60,000 nt of DNA from Bugula neritina (GCA_964035545.1 OZ037765.1:32985004-33045003), one strand, 5' to 3'. Counted from the first letter of the stretch, positions 1 to 9,675 are shown. Notes: generated from the letters alone by a model not told the origin. A program made the numbers and translations.

Positions 1-846
1 TTGGTACTTTAATAAGTTTATTGGCATAGTGTATTATGTTATACTTATATATTTTAAGACTTTAAGGAAAATGATGTTTTAGCTGCGTTATTCCTAATGC
101 AAGCCTTATAAATTTACAATATATACTAAAATATTATATTTGTAATTAGAAAGAAAACAAATTACTTTCATAAACTTATAATTATTGCATTCTGTTATTG
201 TTAATGCTAGAATAACAAATTGAACACGGCATATGCTTCCCTAACCAGATGCTTTTAAACGGATTAAAAATAATTTGTCAATTTCTAATTATGAAGAACA
301 AACTCCTCGGTAGTTTCTACATTTGCGCATGATTTTATCAAGATAGGCTTGCTTTTGTGTCAACCTGTAGCCAGTGCAACTATACTTTATGTAACGAGTA
401 AAACAGACTTATTTCAAAGTACACAGTCTAAAGGGTAGGAATTACTACAAAGAAAAGTGCCGGTTAAAAGTTAATTATAATTGGAAATAAGGTGAAATAT
501 CAGTCAGAAATTAAAAAGTGTCAACTAAAAAGGTGTATTGTTATTTCTTTTTGGCTTAATGAAAATGTTTTTTGAGGAAGAAGTACAAGAAACATCTAGG
601 AGGGGTTCATATCCACCACTGGCGACTACCTGTTTATTGATGAAGAACTATCCAATGATAGTACAGTATTATGGTCTTTTGCCTTATAATTGGCTTTGAT
701 TTTTTTATGTCTAATTACGAGATACTAAACAGATGCAAAGTATGTTGTGCATAGGCAGTTTTTTTATGTCTCTAAACAACATTCTAGGAAAATATATACT
801 GATATTATGATATATACAGGTAAATCATCACACCATATATATACGT
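1..846. other. Unannotated AT-rich flank
   Basis: No convincing exon, RNA gene or repeat is visible. If the Gypsy element downstream were complete, its 5' LTR would begin near 466, but the sequence there does not match the start of the 3' LTR, so this stretch is unrelated flank. Confidence 0.5.
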
Positions 847-1032
847 ACTTCGGACCCCTCTGTATATAAGCGTGAGTTTTTCTAGTATGAATCAGTCTAA
901 CACTGGAGCTCGCAGAGGACACATCAATAAAGACTATTAGAATCAACATTTTACAAAGACTTTTATTTAACAATTACAAGTATTGGCATGCAGACTACTT
1001 GTCTATTTCATTAAACCCGCAAAATCACAACA
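847..1032 (+). repeat. 5' LTR of Gypsy 1, truncated (TATA-R-U5 part only)
   Basis: These 186 bp match 7161-7346 without a mismatch. They hold the TATA motif (tgtatataag) and the AATAAA signal and end in CA directly before the primer-binding site. About 380 bp of U3 seen in the 3' LTR (6780-7160) are absent. The break lies about 15 bp upstream of the TATA motif, and both sides of the junction contain CGTAC. Confidence 0.9.
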
Positions 1033-1033
1033 T

Positions 1034-1050
1034 TGGTGGCAGCGGTGGGA
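1034..1050 (+). other. Candidate primer-binding site, Gypsy 1
   Basis: TGGTGGCAGCGGTGGGA begins one base after the LTR end. A TGG start pairs with the universal CCA tail of tRNAs. I did not assign the tRNA. Confidence 0.7.
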
Positions 1051-1104
1051 TGAAATAGATAAGTACGACAGGCAGCCATTACTAGAGAAAGAAATAAAGG
1101 GAAA

Positions 1105-2025
1105 ATGGGAGAAGAGGGAGAAGTAGAGATGGTGAGAGAAGAAAGAGAGGAGGATCGTCTTACCATGGAGACTCTCATCGCAGCCCTCCGGGAGGTCAGC
1201 AAGGTCGGGCAGGCAGCACCTGGAGACAGGTATCGCCTGAGGCCCCCGATTTTCGGAGGCGATGGGGACATAGAGCAATTCATCAGGGAGTTTGAAGAGG
1301 TAGCCACCCTCGCCGAATGGCCAGCACCGGTGCGCCTTCTTCACCTCCGTACCTGCTTGACAGGACAAGCAAAGAGTTATGCTCTCGGGCCTGATGTCGG
1401 CCACATTTTTCAGGCCCTCAGGTCCCGTTTCGGGCTAACCGCCCGCGCCGCCAGGGACAAGCTGCGTACCATACGCAGAGATAGGAGGACCTCACTCCAA
1501 GATCATGCCAATGCTATTGAGGCGCTAGTACAGGTAGCCCATAGCAATGACACACCTGAAGCACAGAGAAGCGCTGTGTATGAGGCCTTCTTCCATACCA
1601 TTAATAACCCTGGTTTACAGCGTTATTACTTGGCAGCAAAGGTCACCACCATAGAGGAGGCCCTAGCCTTGGGCAAAGCCTACTACCAGGTGGATGGACC
1701 TCAGTGCGCGGATTTCACCGCCTGTCAGATTGAAGAACAACCAGAGGTCACTAAGCTGGACCAGCCAAGCCCACAGACCGTGGCAGTCGCTACCGCTACT
1801 CCGTCACCTGATCAGATGACCATGTTGATGGACATGGTAAAAGGCCTACAGGCTGACATGAAGCGAATGCAACAAGAGCAGACTGATAGGCGGGCACCCA
1901 GACCTCGGGGCGAGCCAATCAGTACTTCCCACCTCACATGTTGGGGATGCGGAGCCAGGGGACATGTGCGGAGACAATGCCCCCAAGAAAGGAGGGTGTC
2001 TTTAAACACCCAAGGCTCACGGTAA
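1105..2025 (+). CDS. gag: Gypsy 1 Gag with one CCHC zinc knuckle
   Basis: The 306-residue ORF follows the 5' LTR and primer-binding site. The N-terminal third is acidic and Arg/Glu-rich, the middle resembles a retrotransposon gag capsid region, and the C-terminus carries one CX2CX4HX4C knuckle (CWGCGARGHVRRQC, near residues 279-292) that would bind RNA. The first ATG after the leader at 1105 is the chosen start. Gag forms the particle that packages element RNA. Its last ~25 codons overlap pol, which lies in the -1 frame, and a slippery site sits at 2001. G+C content is higher than in host exons. The family assignment rests on position and the knuckle, since gag sequences diverge quickly. Confidence 0.88.
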   Translation: MGEEGEVEMVREEREEDRLTMETLIAALREVSKVGQAAPGDRYRLRPPIFGGDGDIEQFIREFEEVATLAEWPAPVRLLHLRTCLTGQAKSYALGPDVGHIFQALRSRFGLTARAARDKLRTIRRDRRTSLQDHANAIEALVQVAHSNDTPEAQRSAVYEAFFHTINNPGLQRYYLAAKVTTIEEALALGKAYYQVDGPQCADFTACQIEEQPEVTKLDQPSPQTVAVATATPSPDQMTMLMDMVKGLQADMKRMQQEQTDRRAPRPRGEPISTSHLTCWGCGARGHVRRQCPQERRVSLNTQGSR

Positions 2026-5000
2026 TTTCCGCCAACCGTGGGCCCCAAGCCAACCTCATCTGGGAAGAGATGACCCAAGGAGCCTCTTCCAGGCCCGCCG
2101 AGGCTACGTGGAGACGTCGGAGACCCCAAGGTCTGCCCGACCCTCCAACCCAGCCACCTACGACCCGGATGGAACCTCAAGATGCAGGATGGCAGGCACC
2201 TCGGAGATCTCGGAGACCGCAAGGTTTACCCGATCCTCCGGCCTGGCCACTCCAAAACCGGTTCGCGGGGTTGCCCGAAGAGGCTGTGGAGGAAGATTCA
2301 GCTTACTCGCAAGAGTATCCAAAGCTACCCTCCCAGCCTCAGAAAACCCCCGTTGTCTGTAAGACGAAGAGGAGGCCCGCTGTAAGGACCCAAGAGGTGT
2401 CCCCCCCAGAGACTGACCGACCCAGGAGCACCCAGCCGTATGGAAGCAGCTACTTCCTGCCCGGAAAAATTTCGGGTAAAGCTGCCACCTTCCTGCTGGA
2501 CACAGGGTGCACTACAAACCTGCTAAGTCGGCGTCTCTTCGACACCCTTGGTGCCCGAGAGCGGGCGAGCCTCGAGTCGTACGAAGGAGCACACGGTACG
2601 TTGGCGGACGGATCGTGTATCCCCTTCTACGGCATTATCACACTACCTGGACGAGTCCGTGATCAAGTAATTCACGAGACGTTCATTGTCAGCCACCTGA
2701 AGGAAGACGCCATTCTGGGAATGCCCTTTCTGGAGAAACACCAGTGTCACATGGATTTCCAGAAGTCGGCGGTGGTGATGGCTGGGAAGGAACTTGCCTG
2801 TGTGGACAAGTTTGGTAGGCCCTTGGTGGGCGGAGTCCAGGTAGTGCAGGACTGCACGATTCCAGCGAGAACCCAGGCTACTCTCCGATGCAGGGTCAAC
2901 TGCAAGGAGATCGCCGCACTAGGGGTGGTGGAGGGAACGCACGGAGCAATTCGACTGGCAAACAGCCTAAATCGGCTGGACTGTCGAAGAGAGCTCCTCG
3001 TGCAATGCATCAACCCCTTTGCGGAATCGGTCCGATTGTCGGCTGGTGCACTGGTGGGGAAGTACCACTCCATCCAGGAGGCGGATGTGGGTCCGGCACT
3101 GGAAACAGTGACCGACACCCAGGGAAACCCCCCTCACAACCACCGAGAAGCAGTCCCGGAGCATGTGGCTGGCTTGTACAGTGGAGCGTGTGGAAACTGT
3201 ACGAGTAGTACTGAACGCCAAACACTGGCTCAACTACTCGCGGAGTACAGTGATGTCTTCAGTCGTGGTGATGAAGATATGGGGCTGACTAAGGTTATCT
3301 CCCACGAGATACCCCTGGCAGCTGGCACCACTCCCATCAGGCAGCCAACCCGACGTCTGGGCCCGGAGAAGGAGAAGGAGGTAAGCCGGCAGGTGCAAGA
3401 TCTTCTCGACCGGGATCTGATTGAGCCTGCCCACGGTGCGTGGAGCTCTCCAGTAGTCCTGGTCAAGAAGAAGGATGGTAGCTGGAGGTTCTGTGTGGAC
3501 TACCGCAGACTCAACAGCGTTACCATCCAGGACGCTTACCCCCTCCCGCGGATAGATGAGTCTCTGGATGCCCTCGCGGGTAGCAAGTACTTCAGTACTC
3601 TGGATCTGCTTAGCGGGTACTGGCAAGTACCCCTCAGTCCTGATGCTCAGGACAAAGCAGCATTCATTACCCGCGATGGGCTCTGGAAGTGGAAAGTACT
3701 GCCGTTTGGACTTACGTCCGCCCCGGCAACTTTCCAAAGACTCATGGAGCAGGTCCTCAGTGGGTTACACTGGAAGACCCTCCTAATCTATCTGGATGAC
3801 GTCATTGTCATCTCCCCAGACTTTACGACTCATATCAGTCGTCTGCGGGAAGTCTTTGACCGACTCCGGGCTGCTGGACTGAAGTTGAAGCCCTCCAAGT
3901 GTGCACTCCTACAGCATGAAGTCACGTACCTGGGCCATGTGGTTGGCCGTGACGGGGTCGCTACCGATCCGGAGAAGGTACAGGCTGTGAAGGAGTGGGC
4001 CGTCCCCCGGGACCTCTCTGAATTGCGGGCATTCTTGGGCCTGGTAGGGTACTACAGGCAGTACGTACCCGGGTTTGCAGGGATGGCTCAGCCTTTGAAT
4101 CGGCTAACCGCCAAGGGAGTCCGGTGGCAGTGGACACAGGAGGAGCAGCAGGCATTCGACCACCTCAAACAACGGCTAATGGAGGCGCCGATTCTGGCGT
4201 ATCCTGATCCAGCAGAAGAGTACATCCTGGACACCGACGCCAGCGACCACAGTGTGGGAGCTGTTCTGTCTCAAGTTCAGGGTGGAAGTGAGGTGGTCGT
4301 GGCTTACTACAGCAAGACTCTCGCGGCCGCCGAGAAAAACTACTGCACCACTAGGAAGGAACTCCTAGCAGTAGTCAAGGCGGTCAAGCACTTTCGGCCA
4401 TATCTGTATGGGAGAACGTTCCGGTTGCGAACAGACCATGCATCACTGATATGGTTGTGTAAACGTGCAGAGCCCTCGAGCCAGGTGGCTCGTTGGCTAG
4501 AGATTCTTGCTGAGTTTTCCTACCGGATAGAGCACCGCGCCGGCAAGAAACACGGGAACGCTGATGGCATGAGTCGCCGACCGGTGGAGGACTGCAAGCA
4601 ATGCCTACACATCGAGAGGCGTGATGGGGGACCTGCCCGCCTTGACGTCGAGGCACAGTTGGGAGACGGCAACGTCTATCATTGGGAGCACGGCCATCTT
4701 CGGCCTGAAACCCACTCAGACGACGTCCAGGCACTCCGTGCTAACCCCACACTGTACCAGAACGTCAAGGAGCTGTGTCGACTGCAAGAAACACTCCCTG
4801 GATCAGTAGCTGACATCTTCCGAGCCAAGAAAGGAGGCAGCCGACCTTCGGAGGAACAGCAACGGCAGGGAGACGCTGAGTTTCAGTTCTTCTGCCGCCG
4901 CTGGAATTCTCTCCAGATTCGTTCAGACGGCCTCCTGACGATGACACTCGCAGCAGACAACCGACAACAGGAGAGGGATCGCGTCGTATGCCCACGCGCT

Positions 5001-6689
5001 CTCCGTCGGGAAATCATCTGGGACACCCACAAACAGGCCCATGCGGGAGCCAGTCGGGTCATCAGATGCCTGCAGATGCGATGGTATTGGCCCGGGATGA
5101 CCAGGGATGTGCGACTGAGAATTCGGCACTGTGAAGTCTGTCAGGCCAGCAAACACGGACGCCCCACCGAAACCACGGGTCGGCGCCGGCTATACGCCGG
5201 CCGGCCTTGGCAGGTCGTGGCGGTAGATCTCGTGGGACCCATGCCCACGACCGAAAGGGGAAACTCTTGGATCTTGGTCCTTACAGACCACTTCACACGA
5301 TGGGCGGATGCCCTGGCTATCCCCGACGCATCGGCACCTACAGTAGCCCGAGTCCTGGACCAGCATGTGTTCTGTTACTTCGGCCTACCGGAACAGATAC
5401 ACACCGACCAGGGCGCTCAATTCCAATCACAGCTAATGAAGGACCTCTGCCAAGTATGGGGGGTGAACCAGAGCCGGACCACCCCGTATCACCCCCAAGG
5501 AAATGGGGTAGTTGAAAGAAACAACCGGATGTTGGGTGATGCTCTCCGGAGCCTCTTGTTGGGAAGGAGTCAAGAGGAGTGGGACGTCATGCTACCACAG
5601 ATTATGCGAGCATATCGAAGCACCCCCCACTCTAGCACACAGGAAACACCGAACTTGATGATGTTGGGCCGAGAAACCAGGGTACCAGAACATCTCGCGT
5701 ACCACATTCCTAACCCAGAATTCCCAGTACATGAGTACGTGGGAAAGTTAGTCGAAACCATGAAGAAAGCTCATGACGCACTGAGAGAGAAACAGTGGCT
5801 GGTACGAACAGAAGATTCCGAGGAACCACCTCTGTATCGCGAAGGGGACTGGGTGTGGATGGTCAGCTACCGCAGGCGACGCGGACAATCGGCTAAATTA
5901 CAGCCTAAGTTCGTCGGGCCCTACTGCGTGGTAGAGGTTTTACCAAACCATACATATCGTGTGGAACGCTCGGGACAGATATCTGTTCAAAACGAGCAGC
6001 GGTTGAAACCTTACCACGGAAGCCCGGAAGCCGCGGGACAGGCACCACCACTGCTGGAACCAGCACGACAGCCCATCACCCGGGGGAGGAGGAATCAACC
6101 CCGAGAGTGGGAAATATTCATTCTTGACCCCGAAGAAGTTCATAATACCTTAGAAGCTCCGCCTCGGGATCCACCACCAAACGCCCCCATTCCGGATCCA
6201 CCACCCCAACCACAGCTAGAGGATCGGCCAATCCCGGGCTTGACCCCGGTGGCCCCCATGACAGAGGACGCTCCCTCACCAGCAAGAAATCAGAATGAAG
6301 CCCCTCCAAGTGACGAGCCCCACAGACAGTCCGATACATCAGTATCTGACACCCTGGGCAGGAGTAAAAGGGATAGAAGACCCCCAAAATATTTAGCAGA
6401 TTACCACGTGGGATGCTTAACCGACTCTGGGCCACCGAGTTGTTCACCCAGTACGGGTAAAAACTCTAAATTTCGGATGCAGAGCAGCCCTGACAGTGCA
6501 GGACGGCTCCAGGGACAACAACTCGCACACCAGCCCAGTGTTGATCCAAGCAGACAATGGCGCCCTGGACCTACGGACCACCTTGACCTCACTCAAGAAA
6601 GCGACTTGGACAGAAGAATCCAGGCCTTATCCTGCCACCTCGATCAATGCACAAGGGAAATGGAAAGCCTGATACGCCGGATCCGATGA
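1938..6689 (+). CDS. pol: Gypsy 1 Pol polyprotein: protease, RT, RNase H, integrase
   Basis: The open frame spans 1938-6689 (1583 codons), but translation most likely enters by -1 frameshift at 2001. Visible in order: aspartic protease with DTGCT near residue 188; reverse transcriptase with YLDD at residues 618-621; RNase H with DTDAS near 765; integrase zinc-finger HHCC and a DDE core containing DLVGP, HTDQGAQF and a Glu in VVERNN; and a GPY/F-type module around 1326 (KFVGPYCVVEVL). There is no chromodomain. The last ~230 residues are Pro-rich and end in a short charged helix-like segment without a recognised domain. All catalytic residues I looked for are present and no stop interrupts the frame, so the element may still be active. 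Confidence 0.93.
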   Translation: MLGMRSQGTCAETMPPRKEGVFKHPRLTVISANRGPQANLIWEEMTQGASSRPAEATWRRRRPQGLPDPPTQPPTTRMEPQDAGWQAPRRSRRPQGLPDPPAWPLQNRFAGLPEEAVEEDSAYSQEYPKLPSQPQKTPVVCKTKRRPAVRTQEVSPPETDRPRSTQPYGSSYFLPGKISGKAATFLLDTGCTTNLLSRRLFDTLGARERASLESYEGAHGTLADGSCIPFYGIITLPGRVRDQVIHETFIVSHLKEDAILGMPFLEKHQCHMDFQKSAVVMAGKELACVDKFGRPLVGGVQVVQDCTIPARTQATLRCRVNCKEIAALGVVEGTHGAIRLANSLNRLDCRRELLVQCINPFAESVRLSAGALVGKYHSIQEADVGPALETVTDTQGNPPHNHREAVPEHVAGLYSGACGNCTSSTERQTLAQLLAEYSDVFSRGDEDMGLTKVISHEIPLAAGTTPIRQPTRRLGPEKEKEVSRQVQDLLDRDLIEPAHGAWSSPVVLVKKKDGSWRFCVDYRRLNSVTIQDAYPLPRIDESLDALAGSKYFSTLDLLSGYWQVPLSPDAQDKAAFITRDGLWKWKVLPFGLTSAPATFQRLMEQVLSGLHWKTLLIYLDDVIVISPDFTTHISRLREVFDRLRAAGLKLKPSKCALLQHEVTYLGHVVGRDGVATDPEKVQAVKEWAVPRDLSELRAFLGLVGYYRQYVPGFAGMAQPLNRLTAKGVRWQWTQEEQQAFDHLKQRLMEAPILAYPDPAEEYILDTDASDHSVGAVLSQVQGGSEVVVAYYSKTLAAAEKNYCTTRKELLAVVKAVKHFRPYLYGRTFRLRTDHASLIWLCKRAEPSSQVARWLEILAEFSYRIEHRAGKKHGNADGMSRRPVEDCKQCLHIERRDGGPARLDVEAQLGDGNVYHWEHGHLRPETHSDDVQALRANPTLYQNVKELCRLQETLPGSVADIFRAKKGGSRPSEEQQRQGDAEFQFFCRRWNSLQIRSDGLLTMTLAADNRQQERDRVVCPRALRREIIWDTHKQAHAGASRVIRCLQMRWYWPGMTRDVRLRIRHCEVCQASKHGRPTETTGRRRLYAGRPWQVVAVDLVGPMPTTERGNSWILVLTDHFTRWADALAIPDASAPTVARVLDQHVFCYFGLPEQIHTDQGAQFQSQLMKDLCQVWGVNQSRTTPYHPQGNGVVERNNRMLGDALRSLLLGRSQEEWDVMLPQIMRAYRSTPHSSTQETPNLMMLGRETRVPEHLAYHIPNPEFPVHEYVGKLVETMKKAHDALREKQWLVRTEDSEEPPLYREGDWVWMVSYRRRRGQSAKLQPKFVGPYCVVEVLPNHTYRVERSGQISVQNEQRLKPYHGSPEAAGQAPPLLEPARQPITRGRRNQPREWEIFILDPEEVHNTLEAPPRDPPPNAPIPDPPPQPQLEDRPIPGLTPVAPMTEDAPSPARNQNEAPPSDEPHRQSDTSVSDTLGRSKRDRRPPKYLADYHVGCLTDSGPPSCSPSTGKNSKFRMQSSPDSAGRLQGQQLAHQPSVDPSRQWRPGPTDHLDLTQESDLDRRIQALSCHLDQCTREMESLIRRIR
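2001..2044 (+). promoter_or_regulatory. -1 programmed ribosomal frameshift site (slippery heptamer plus stem-loop)
   Basis: TTTAAAC at 2001-2007 is placed exactly as X XXY YYZ in the gag frame (codons TTA at 2002 and AAC at 2005). A 6-nt spacer follows. Then 2014-2023 can pair with 2035-2044 in a 10-bp stem with one G-U pair and an 11-nt loop. A slip back by one base enters the pol frame without a stop. Gag would otherwise end at 2023-2025. This is the classic arrangement for making Gag-Pol at a fixed ratio. Function is inferred. Confidence 0.85.
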
Positions 6690-6768
6690 CTGAGACCAAC
6701 AACTGCGAATCCCCAGCATTCGACACCCAAACTGTTTTTCTGTTATCGAAAAGGGAGATGCTTTTCGA

Positions 6769-6779
6769 TGGGGGGAGAA
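6769..6779 (+). other. Polypurine tract, Gypsy 1
   Basis: The purine run TGGGGGGAGAA lies directly before the 3' LTR start (TG at 6780), where plus-strand DNA synthesis is primed in LTR elements. Confidence 0.8.
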
Positions 6780-7346
6780 TGTAATAGATTTTAACGCTCT
6801 AGTAATTATATCGCGTCACTATTATAATGGACTTAGCGTAACTTTGTAAATACTGTAAATGCTGTAATTATAGCTAAGCTCCTTGCGTAGCTTTCTAATG
6901 CCTCAAATATTGTAATTATAGCTAAGCTCTTAGTGTAGTAAATAGCGTAATGATTGTGAATTGCCCTTTCTATTATTTTTGTTTGTTTACTGTAATAGTT
7001 TTTGTGAGTTGTATTCCCTGCCACTTTTCTTTTTGTTTTATAAATAATTAACTATGTGAGCCGAAGCTCGTCCGAAGTCGGAACCGATGTCGGAGGAGCC
7101 TGTCCGAGATCGGACCGGATATTTCCGACATCGGTCGCCGGAACTCCGAACTTCGTACGAACTTCGGACCCCTCTGTATATAAGCGTGAGTTTTTCTAGT
7201 ATGAATCAGTCTAACACTGGAGCTCGCAGAGGACACATCAATAAAGACTATTAGAATCAACATTTTACAAAGACTTTTATTTAACAATTACAAGTATTGG
7301 CATGCAGACTACTTGTCTATTTCATTAAACCCGCAAAATCACAACA
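6780..7346 (+). repeat. 3' LTR of Gypsy 1 (567 bp, TG...CA)
   Basis: Begins TGTAATAG after the polypurine tract and ends ATCACAACA. U3 contains two copies of a tgtaattatagctaagctc block (near 6860 and 6910) and, at about 7060-7170, a CpG-rich run of short palindromes (CCGA...TCGG type) just before the TATA motif at about 7173-7182. AATAAA near 7240 would end the transcript in R. Confidence 0.9.
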
Positions 7347-7949
7347 CAACCACCTTAATCCGGATTTCATACACACAATCGTTTCTATATATTCATCATT
7401 ATATAAAACAGTGCTGTTTAGTGAGGAGTATATATGCAGTAATAAACTACCCAGTAATATCTTAACTATCAACTAGATACAATTCTTGGCTATCTGCCAT
7501 ATAAAGCAAAACCTAAAGTTTCACTTAACGTACTTGAAGATGTAGTTACTAAATTTAGCCCATAGTCTATCACTGTATAGTTCCATTTATATTCACTTAA
7601 ATCTTCTACTCTCTTCTGATGCAACTCAGTAAAGTGGGTGCAACTCTCACGAGGATAGCAGAGAATTCCCTGAGCAGTATTTACTGGTTCATTGAATTAG
7701 AGTTCCAGATTTATAGTAAATTTAGACAACACAGCAGACTAAAGATGTATCTCACCATTATGTACCTTTAATCTAAGACAAACTGTGACACAGAATCTGT
7801 ATGGTAGGAGATGTCATGGTAGTGTGGTAAAATTGTGTATAGTATAACTAATGCTTGTATTCCCCTTACTATTATTATCTTCATTCCCATGGAATGCGTG
7901 TTTTCTTAGATATACATCATTACATAGCCATAGTATTGTAACAGCTAAG
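7347..7949. other. Unannotated intergenic stretch
   Basis: AT-rich, no exon-like ORF. A short block taggagatgtcatggta near 7805 recurs near 8543, on the other side of the solo LTR. Nothing else is apparent. Confidence 0.5.
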
Positions 7950-8519
7950 TGTTATGTTGGCAATGATAGGATTAGCTATTATTCCCAGCTACTTATTACT
8001 ACCGACGTGACTGGATTAGCTATTGTTTCCGACGGCTCACAGGAACACTTATATAATCAAGATAACCGGGATTTCCCTGCGAAGTTCGCTCGATTCGAGC
8101 GATTCCTTTATTCTAGCCCTGCGAATCCCCTGCGATTCGAGCGAATTCCCTCGAATTCGCTCGGAACATTCTGGTGGGAATGTTTCCCAACGTATAAAAG
8201 GAGGCCCTCAACACAGTAGAGTCAGTCTTCAGCCAGCAGCACAACAGGACACATCTCGGAGCTACCAAGCCAGGACAATAACACACTTAGTTAATTATCT
8301 TATACTTTGTTTACCAGTTTACTAATAAGTTTTCCATACATGTAAGGAGTTGTCCTCCCTAACTGCTATTTTTGGATTTATATATATTATGGAGTAAATA
8401 AAGGGGATTGTGAGTATTACATTTCTTATTTATTGTGCATAAATACCCTCCTACAAAGAGTCACTGTGTTCAATCAGCTAACAACCCACACCAATAATTA
8501 CATGCAGCGAATCATAACA
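7950..8519 (+). repeat. Solo LTR, family unrelated to Gypsy 1
   Basis: Termini are a perfect inverted pair, TGTTATG at 7950 and CATAACA ending at 8519. Inside are a CpG-rich block of palindromes (e.g. TCGCTCG-ATT-CGAGCGA near 8080), a TATA motif (gtataaaagg, near 8191) and AATAAA near 8396, in the order U3-R-U5. There are no internal coding regions. No clear 4-6 bp target duplication flanks it. The 570-bp length is LTR-like. Confidence 0.72.
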
Positions 8520-8715
8520 TTCTACGCATAAAATTATTACAGTAGGAGATGTCATGGTAAGAGATGTCATGATAGGAGACGCTGTGTTATACACATAGCA
8601 GCTGCAGGTATTCTCATTTAGAAATTACTACTTGTATATTTACATTTCCACGCCCCTCTATGAATGCTAACATCTTTATCAGTTGCTTAGTGTCAACATG
8701 GGTGGACCATAAACT

Positions 8716-8784
8716 CTGATAAGGCGGCTATATATGGCGTGATGTTTTAACTGTATATACCACATCCTTCTTATTCATTCTACA
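8716..8784 (+). promoter_or_regulatory. Promoter of gene A
   Basis: A block starting at GATAAGG and including tgtatatacc (near 8752, a TATA-like box) is conserved with 43968-44024 in front of gene B. Similarity extends through the non-coding first exon. Upstream of GATAAGG the two loci stop matching. Transcription start is inferred to lie about 25-30 bp after the TATA-like box. Confidence 0.6.
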
Positions 8785-8859
8785 GTTAGCTACGCTGTGA
8801 CACACTTCAACTATACCTGCTTCAATACACAGAGTGGCACATGTGACACTTATTAACAG
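8785..8859 (+). other. Gene A exon 1 (5' UTR)
   Basis: Sequence from about 8785 to the donor CAG|GTGAGT (exon end 8859) is strongly conserved with 44025-44105 of gene B and contains no ATG-initiated ORF that continues into exon 2. The start coordinate is approximate. Confidence 0.55.
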
Positions 8860-9242
8860 GTGAGTGAATAAAACAGTTTATATAACCTGGTAACTCTCAT
8901 AATACTGACTGGGTATCAGCATTTTATAGGAATTATCTTTAACCCTGCATCTAACCAACATATTTTACATATATATCTTAGGAGTTTATTAGGACCACAA
9001 TTACAGTATGTGAATGTTTTTAATTATGGTCATGTTCACATTCTAATCTCTCCCATGTTTATCTGAAGTGTCATCCAGTCTATTAAGACATCACTGAGGT
9101 AATCCAAATGTGACTTTGACTTCTTAATATATCAATCATGCTTTTTGTGATCTGAAAGAATAGATCAGTAACCGTCCATGTATTATCTGAGCTGTTCACA
9201 GTAAGTCTGTTGTAATCTTTGATGGTAGGATATGTAATGCTT

Positions 9243-9497
9243 TTATTATACAACCCTCATATTATGTTGCTGGTTTTATACCATCTTCATATGTTGATGG
9301 TTTTATACCACCCTCATATGTTGTTGGTTTTATACCACTCTCATATGTTGTTGGTTTTATACCACTCTCATATGTTGTTAGTTTTATATATACCATCTTC
9401 ATATGTTGATGGTTTTATACCACCCTCATATGTTGTTGGTTTTATACCACTCTCATATGTTGTTGGTTTTATACCACCCTCACATAATGATGGTTTT
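9243..9497 (+). repeat. 27-bp minisatellite in gene A intron 1
   Basis: About nine imperfect copies of a 27-bp unit containing catatgttgttggtttta. Variants alternate between cttcatatgttgatgg and ctctcatatgttgttgg. The remainder of this intron (8860-9675) holds nothing else I can name. Unit lengths divisible by 3 produce spurious ORFs on both strands. Confidence 0.85.
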
Positions 9498-9675
9498 ACA
9501 ACTAGAGTTTCAACAACTGGTTGGGTAGGAAAGTTTGAGATTTGTATCAATAGTTTACATATACTATAATATTATGTTATATATTAATTGATAACATTTT
9601 ATAGTATAATATACATCTGTTTTCATTATTTTATAACATAAAATTGTTCATATTATTGTTGTTGTATATTTCCAG

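Larger units (their letters stand above)
847..7346 (+). mobile_element. Ty3/Gypsy LTR retrotransposon 1 (near-complete, 5' LTR truncated)
   Basis: Order is partial 5' LTR, primer-binding site, gag, pol overlapping in the -1 frame, polypurine tract and full 3' LTR. Both reading frames are open throughout and the 186 bp shared by the LTRs are identical, so the insertion looks young. The coding part is clearly richer in G+C than the AT-rich host sequence around it. The protease, RT, RNase H, integrase order defines Ty3/Gypsy. A target-site duplication cannot be checked because the 5' end is missing. It lies upstream of gene A on the same strand. Confidence 0.93.

Noticed and set aside
764-973. 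Identical minus-strand ORFs at 764-973 and 7048-7287
   Set aside because: They are the reverse strand of the duplicated LTR segment and reflect the repeat, not a gene.
3234-3737. Minus-strand ORFs of 100-170 codons within Gypsy 1 pol
   Set aside because: They are antisense shadows of the GC-rich pol frame, without start context or family resemblance.
7950-8519. Possibility that this solo LTR is a remnant of Gypsy 1
   Set aside because: Lengths are similar (570 and 567 bp), but start, U3 and U5 sequences do not align. Only general LTR features are shared.
9243-9497. Regular ~27-bp repeats that could be mistaken for a CRISPR array
   Set aside because: Units abut directly without unique spacers and lie in an intron of an animal gene, so it is a minisatellite.
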